A stretch of DNA of 10,015 bases, from contig JAHRAW010000074.1 of NCBI GenBank assembly GCA_020027415.1, positions 1-10,015 of the forward strand, written 5' to 3'. The position numbers were made by a program, and so were the translations under genes. The stretch is from Gammaproteobacteria bacterium (GTDB taxonomy: Bacteria > Pseudomonadota > Gammaproteobacteria > Arenicellales > Poriferihabitantaceae). Under the pieces are notes generated by a model. The model saw only the letters and a program-made list of their open reading frames with translations. It did no database searches and was not told the DNA's origin. This document shows, piece after piece, positions 6,686 to 10,015 of the stretch; positions within the stretch are counted from its first letter, which is position 1; each line of letters opens with the position of its first letter.

Positions 6686-6741
6686 CGCGCCCACTGGCTC
6701 ACCAGTGCGACTGGCGCAACGAAGTAGGCGCAGTGGGCGCG
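6686..6741 (-). repeat. 11-bp perfect inverted repeat with nested alternative hairpins in the infC-rpmI gap
   Basis: CGCGCCCACTG (6686-6696) and CAGTGGGCGCG (6731-6741) are perfect inverted copies separated by 34 bp. Inside, CCAGT (6702-6706) can pair with ACTGG (6710-6714), compatible with the long stem. Alternatively CACTGG (6692-6697) pairs with CCAGTG (6702-6707), which excludes both. The element starts 1 bp after the infC stop. It could be an L20 autoregulatory leader by position, or a palindromic intergenic repeat. Structure is seen in the sequence; either role is inferred. Confidence 0.7.
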
Positions 6742-6742
6742 G

Positions 6743-7258
6743 TTAGCGCTTGGGCGCTAATAACATCACCATTTGCCGCCCCTCCATGGTCGCCGCTTGC
6801 TCCACTTCCGCTATCTCGGCGAGATCTTGTTCCACCTTTTTCAGCATTGCCAAGCCTAATTCGCGGTGCGCCATTTCTCGTCCGCGAAATCGCAAGGTCA
6901 CTTTGGTCTTGTTGCCCTCGTCAAGAAACCGAGTCAGGTTGCGCAATTTCACTGCATAGTCGCCGATATCGGTGCCCGGGCGAAATTTAACTTCCTTGAC
7001 GGTAATTTGCTTTTGTTTCTTCTTCGCCTCGTGACGCTTTTTGCTGGCGTTGTAGAGAAACTTGCCATAATCCATAATCCGGCAAACCGGCGGCTCGGCA
7101 AGCGGCGAGATCTCCACTAAATCATGCCCGGTCGCGTGCGCGGTTTCCAGCGCCTCGCGCAATGGCAGGATGCCCAGTTGCTCCCCTTCCACGCCAATCA
7201 AGCGAAGCGGGTCGCTGTTAATCTGGTTGTTAATACGCTGTTTTTTTAGTTTGGCTAT
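6743..7258 (-). CDS. infC: Translation initiation factor IF-3, apparent AUA start
   Basis: IF3 binds the 30S subunit, keeps it apart from 50S, and rejects non-canonical start codons and wrong initiator tRNAs. The N-domain reads RINNQINSDPLRLIGVEGEQ to VEISPLAEPPVCRIMDYGKF; a Lys-rich linker (KKRHEAKKKQKQ) leads to the C-domain VKEVKFRPGTDIGDYAVKLR, VTLRFRGREMAHRELG and MEGRQMVMLLAPKR. No ATG, GTG or TTG lies in frame ahead of the conserved N-terminus. The only codon suitably placed after the GGAGG at 7268-7272 is ATA (7256-7258), giving 171 residues (E. coli 180). E. coli infC likewise uses AUU, through which IF3 represses its own synthesis, and AUA belongs to the same discriminated class. 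A TTG at 7199-7201 lies within conserved sequence and is not the start. It follows thrS by 36 bp. Confidence 0.96.
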   Translation of the reverse strand: MAKLKKQRINNQINSDPLRLIGVEGEQLGILPLREALETAHATGHDLVEISPLAEPPVCRIMDYGKFLYNASKKRHEAKKKQKQITVKEVKFRPGTDIGDYAVKLRNLTRFLDEGNKTKVTLRFRGREMAHRELGLAMLKKVEQDLAEIAEVEQAATMEGRQMVMLLAPKR

Positions 7259-7267
7259 CGGGTTAGT

Positions 7268-7272
7268 CCTCC
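7268..7272 (-). promoter_or_regulatory. Strong Shine-Dalgarno of infC
   Basis: GGAGG, a full match to the anti-Shine-Dalgarno core, is separated by 9 nt from the ATA at 7256-7258. It fixes the infC start on a non-canonical codon, because no AUG, GUG or UUG follows within a usable distance in frame. Confidence 0.85.
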
Positions 7273-7294
7273 AAGCAATAATCGTCGCACCCGG

Positions 7295-9217
7295 CTATGC
7301 TTTGACTGGTGCTTTTGCGGCCACTTGCGCCGCCAAAAGTTCGGCGAATTGCGCAACCGGCATCGCGTCCAAATCATCGCCGTCTCGGGTGCGCACGGCA
7401 ATTGAACTGGTTTGTGCTTCGCGCGCGCCGACCACCAGCAGATACGGGATACGTTGCAAAGTATGTTCGCGGATTTTAAGCCCAATTTTCTCATTTCGCA
7501 AGTCTGATTCAACACGGAATCCCGATTTTTTCAAGGTTTCTTCCACCTGCGCCGCATAAGGCGCTTGCGCGTCGGTGATATTCAGCACCATACCCTGCAC
7601 CGGCGCCAGCCACGGCGGAAATTTCCCGTCGTGATGTTCCAGCAAAATCCCAATGAAACGCTCAAACGAGCCTAGCAAGGCGCGATGCAACATCACCGGC
7701 ACCCGCTTGCCGCCATCTTCGGCAATGTAGTGCGCGTTGAGCCGGCCGGGCATGGCAAAATCCACTTGCATGGTACCGCATTGCCACACCCTGCCAATTA
7801 CATCCCGCAACGAGAATTCTATCTTTGGACCGTAGAACGCGCCTTCGCCGGGCAGTTCCTCCCACTGCAAATTTTTACTTGCTAACGCGCGCGCCAACGC
7901 CGTTTCCGCTTTATCCCAGTCGGCATCGCTGCCAACGCGGTTGGGCGGTCGCAACGCCAAGCGATACAGCACTTGGGTAAAACCCAAATCGTGATAAACC
8001 GCGTGCAGAAAATCAATGAACGCTGACACTTCATCCTGAATTTGCTGTTCGGTGCAGAAAATATGGGCGTCATCCTGCACGAAACCGCGCACGCGCATCA
8101 AGCCGTGCAGCGCGCCGGACATTTCATTGCGATGGCAACTGCCGAATTCGGCAAATCGCAACGGCAGGTCGCGATAACTTTTTAGCCCCTGATTGAACAC
8201 TTGAATATGACACGGGCAGTTCATCGGCTTGAGCGCAAATTGCTTGTCTTCCGATTGCAGCGCAAACATGTCGTCGCCGAATTTATCGGCATGCCCGGAA
8301 CGTTTCCACAATGAAAAATCCACCACTTGCGGGGTGTTAATTTCATGGTAGCCGCGCTCCTGCTGCGCCGCGCGCATATATTGCAGCAACGTTTGATACA
8401 GCGTCCAACCGCGCGCATGCCAGAACGCCATGCCCGGCGCTTCTTCCTGCATGTGAAACAAAGCCAGTTGCTTGCCGAGTTTGCGGTGGTCACGCTTTTC
8501 GGCTTCCACCAGTTGCCCAAGATAATTTTTGAGTTGTTTTTGCGTCGCCCAAGCGGTGCCGTAAATACGCTGCAGCATGGGTTTTTGATTGTCGCCCCGC
8601 CAATACGCGCCGGACACCCGCGTCAGTTTGAAAAAGCGGCACAAGCCCATAGTCGGCACATGCGGACCGCGGCACATATCAATATATTCTTGATGGTGAT
8701 ACAACGCCGGCTGCGCATCGCGCGCGATGTTTTCATTCAGGATTTCCAATTTATACGGCTCGCTGCGTTCGTCAAACACGCGCACCGCTTCATCCCAAGC
8801 GACCACTTCCTTCACCACCGCATAATCGCTGTCCGCCAATTCGTGCATGCGCTGTTCAAGCCGCGCTAAGTCCGCATCGGTGATGCGGTGCTCCAGATCA
8901 ATGTCGTAGTAGAAGCCGTTTTCAATCACCGGACCAATCGCCATTTTGCTGTGCGGCCATAGTTGCTTAATGGCATGCCCCAACAAATGCGCGCAGGAGT
9001 GCCGAATAATTTCCAGCCCGTCCGCATCATCGCGCGTCACTATCGTCAAATCGCCGGCTTCGGTGAGCATATCGCTCGCGTCTTTCAACTCGCCTTGCAC
9101 GCGCCCGGCGACGGTGGCGCGCGCCAAGCCGGCGCCGATGTCGCGCGCTACATCCAGGATGCGAACGGGGTTATCAAAATTGCGCGTTGACCCGTCGGGA
9201 AGGGTGATTTCAAGCAT
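7295..9217 (-). CDS. thrS: Threonyl-tRNA synthetase (ThrRS)
   Basis: Class II synthetase that charges tRNA-Thr and hydrolyses Ser-tRNA-Thr. The product has 640 residues (E. coli 642). Domains: N-terminal TGS domain (1-61); editing domain with His73, His77, Cys182 and His186 (HSCAHLLGH and MCRGPHV) at the E. coli positions; catalytic core (about 243-535) with motif 2 around CHRNEMSGALHGLMRVRGF (361-379); and zinc ligands Cys334 (KPMNCPCH), His385 (DDAHIF) and His511 (VMLHRALLG), again at E. coli numbering. The C-terminal anticodon-binding domain (about 540-640) includes ITDAQ and SDLRNEKIGLKIREHTL. Motif 2 has RNEMSG where E. coli has RNEPSG. The start ATG gives MLEITLPDGS, typical of the family, but has no Shine-Dalgarno. 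It lies 114 bp after tRNA-Val and 36 bp before infC. E. coli thrS is repressed by ThrRS binding a tRNA-like leader; I do not recognise that leader here. Confidence 0.98.
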   Translation of the reverse strand: MLEITLPDGSTRNFDNPVRILDVARDIGAGLARATVAGRVQGELKDASDMLTEAGDLTIVTRDDADGLEIIRHSCAHLLGHAIKQLWPHSKMAIGPVIENGFYYDIDLEHRITDADLARLEQRMHELADSDYAVVKEVVAWDEAVRVFDERSEPYKLEILNENIARDAQPALYHHQEYIDMCRGPHVPTMGLCRFFKLTRVSGAYWRGDNQKPMLQRIYGTAWATQKQLKNYLGQLVEAEKRDHRKLGKQLALFHMQEEAPGMAFWHARGWTLYQTLLQYMRAAQQERGYHEINTPQVVDFSLWKRSGHADKFGDDMFALQSEDKQFALKPMNCPCHIQVFNQGLKSYRDLPLRFAEFGSCHRNEMSGALHGLMRVRGFVQDDAHIFCTEQQIQDEVSAFIDFLHAVYHDLGFTQVLYRLALRPPNRVGSDADWDKAETALARALASKNLQWEELPGEGAFYGPKIEFSLRDVIGRVWQCGTMQVDFAMPGRLNAHYIAEDGGKRVPVMLHRALLGSFERFIGILLEHHDGKFPPWLAPVQGMVLNITDAQAPYAAQVEETLKKSGFRVESDLRNEKIGLKIREHTLQRIPYLLVVGAREAQTSSIAVRTRDGDDLDAMPVAQFAELLAAQVAAKAPVKA

Positions 9218-9287
9218 TTTTCAGCGCGCGCCGCTTTGGGCAGACCGCATGTTTATGGGTAAGCAAGCCATCGGCGATTACTCAATT

Positions 9288-9329
9288 ATTTTGCGCTTAG
9301 AGATTCGTAGAGATTTTATGCTTAGAGAT
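9288..9329. repeat. Direct repeats in the tRNA-Val to thrS spacer
   Basis: Two 17-bp copies, ATTTTGCGCTTAGAGAT (9288-9304) and ATTTTATGCTTAGAGAT (9313-9329), differ at two bases and lie 25 bp apart start to start. A third TAGAGAT is at 9308-9314, so the heptamer occurs three times. They occupy the thrS-leader side of tRNA-Val, beginning 2 bp beyond its 3' CCA. The transcript would read ATCTCTAAGC-type repeats. No protein or known leader is recognised in the 114-bp spacer. Confidence 0.7.
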
Positions 9330-9331
9330 AT

Positions 9332-9408
9332 TGGTAGGCACGAGTGGATTCGAACCACCGACCCCCACCATGTCAAGGTGGTGCTCTAACCAACTGAGCT
9401 ACGCGCCT
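9332..9408 (-). tRNA. tRNA-Val (anticodon GAC)
   Basis: A full cloverleaf reads on the minus strand. The acceptor stem is AGGCGCG/CGTGCCT with one G-T pair, the D stem is GCTC/GAGC, the anticodon stem is CCACC/GGTGG around TTGACAT (anticodon GAC), and the T arm is GGTGG-TTCGAAT-CCACT. A73 and CCA are encoded (9332-9335); length is 77 nt. The core closely resembles E. coli tRNA-Val(GAC). It reads GUC and GUU codons. It lies upstream of thrS and has its own promoter-like sequence 12 bp before the 5' end. Confidence 0.97.
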
Positions 9409-9420
9409 GCCGAGAAAGGA

Positions 9421-9449
9421 AGTGTAACAATTTTTGCTTGCTAATTCAA
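9421..9449 (-). promoter_or_regulatory. Putative sigma70 promoter of tRNA-Val (and possibly the thrS operon)
   Basis: On the minus strand, TTGAAT (9444-9449, four of six to TTGACA) is followed after exactly 17 bp by TACACT (9421-9426, four of six to TATAAT). The -10 box ends 12 bp before the tRNA 5' end, which suits initiation a few bases upstream of the mature tRNA. It is the only good pair I found ahead of the block. The -35 box lies inside a perfect inverted repeat. Confidence 0.6.
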
Positions 9450-9462
9450 TTGGTAAATTGAA
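9445..9462. repeat. 7-bp perfect inverted repeat over the tRNA-Val -35 region
   Basis: TTCAATT and AATTGAA flank a 4-bp centre (GGTA on the plus strand), a dyad of 18 bp. It overlaps the candidate -35 hexamer at 9444-9449. It could be an operator for a dimeric DNA-binding protein or a chance AT-rich palindrome. It lacks a U-run, so it is not a terminator for the methyltransferase gene. Confidence 0.5.
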
Positions 9463-9521
9463 GAGGTTCAGCAACCCGCCTGGGAACGGCGTAAAAATCC
9501 AAATCGGCTTCCAGCCTCGGT

Positions 9522-10015
9522 CTAATTATACGCAGATCGCAATTCACAAAGCGGGGCGGCGTTCGGTTTAGGATAGGCAACCGGATCAATCTCTGAGTGC
9601 GCGTTAATGCCGGCAAGTCGTTTTTTTGCCATGCGCACATACGCCTGATTTTGTTCAATGCCAATCCATCGGCGGTGGTTGCGTTGGGCGGCGTCGGCGG
9701 TGCTGCCGCTGCCTAAGAACGGGTCCAGCACCATATCGCCTTCTCTGCTGCTGGCGCGGATTAAATGATTGAGCAAAGCGATCGGCTTCTGTGACGGGTG
9801 GCCGGTTTTTTCTTTGGATGAGCCTTTCAAGGAAGGCACGCGCAAAATGTTGGTGGCATATTTGCCTTTTCGCAGATGCATTTCGCGCGCTTGTTTGTCT
9901 TGGTATCTTTTATCGCGCAAGTAGGTTTGAATTTTTTCTTCGCTATACGGCAAGCGCACCGCGTCTTTATTAAAATAGGGCGTTGCCGCCGCCGACTTGC
10001 GCAACACAAGAATCA
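9522..10015 (-). CDS. DNA (adenine-N6 or cytosine-N4) methyltransferase, C-terminal part
   Basis: The frame is open through the right edge, so only about the last 163 residues are visible. They carry TGHPSQKP (9783-9806), the motif X region, followed by VLDPFLGSGSTADAAQRN, which contains the AdoMet-binding FxGxG motif I (9702-9725), and RRWIGIEQNQAYVRMAKKRL. Motif X before motif I at the C-terminus indicates the beta-type order of the N6/N4 MTase family, so the catalytic (D/N/S)PP(Y/F/W) motif IV should lie upstream, outside the window. The protein methylates an exocyclic amino group in DNA; target site and restriction partner are unknown. A tail of about 30 residues after KKRLAGI has no recognised domain. 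Its stop lies 113 bp upstream of tRNA-Val, on the same strand. It is the only accessory-type gene seen; it could be an orphan epigenetic methylase or part of a restriction-modification unit to the right. Confidence 0.9.
   Translation of the reverse strand, partial: ILVLRKSAAATPYFNKDAVRLPYSEEKIQTYLRDKRYQDKQAREMHLRKGKYATNILRVPSLKGSSKEKTGHPSQKPIALLNHLIRASSREGDMVLDPFLGSGSTADAAQRNHRRWIGIEQNQAYVRMAKKRLAGINAHSEIDPVAYPKPNAAPLCELRSAYN

Noticed and set aside
8946..9389. Plus-strand ORF of 147 codons ending in HEWIRTTDPHHVKVVL
   Set aside because: It is antisense to the thrS N-terminus and tRNA-Val; the ending is the usual artefact from translating a tRNA in reverse. It resembles no protein family.
9515..9530. 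TATAAT on the minus strand near 9523-9528 as a second tRNA-Val promoter
   Set aside because: It lies in the last codons and stop of the methyltransferase gene and has no -35-like hexamer at a suitable distance.

Overview
The window is an almost unbroken block of translation genes. Every gene I can support lies on the minus strand, so transcription runs from high to low coordinates. Protein features and gene order (tRNA-Val, thrS, infC, rpmI, rplT, pheS, pheT, ihfA, a MerR regulator, tRNA-Pro) match the arrangement I recall from Pseudomonas-type Gammaproteobacteria, followed here by gltX. An ihfA gene after pheT and CCA-encoding tRNAs support a gammaproteobacterium. I cannot name the genus. 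The DNA is rich in GCG, CGC and GGC words yet uses many AAA, AAT and TTT codons.

Layout from the right edge in reading order: the 3' end of a DNA N6-adenine/N4-cytosine methyltransferase (start off-window); a promoter and tRNA-Val(GAC); thrS; infC with an apparent AUA start; rpmI; rplT; pheS (GTG start); pheT; ihfA; a MerR-family regulator 8 bp downstream; tRNA-Pro(GGG); and gltX, which runs off the left edge about 25-30 codons before its expected stop.

Function: ThrRS, PheRS (both subunits) and GluRS charge tRNAs, IF3 controls start-codon selection, L35 and L20 belong to the 50S subunit, and the two tRNAs decode Val and Pro codons. IHF-alpha and the MerR protein are the only DNA-binding regulators in the run. 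With no strong intercistronic terminator except one candidate before rpmI, the block may be one long transcript starting at the tRNA-Val promoter, with internal control points.

No gap between genes exceeds about 160 bases. The longest, infC-rpmI, is the most structured stretch: tandem 13-bp repeats, an 11-bp inverted repeat with alternative pairings, and a terminator-like hairpin just ahead of rpmI. The window is otherwise ordinary housekeeping DNA. I see no phage, CRISPR, insertion sequence or defence cassette, apart from the methyltransferase fragment at the right edge.
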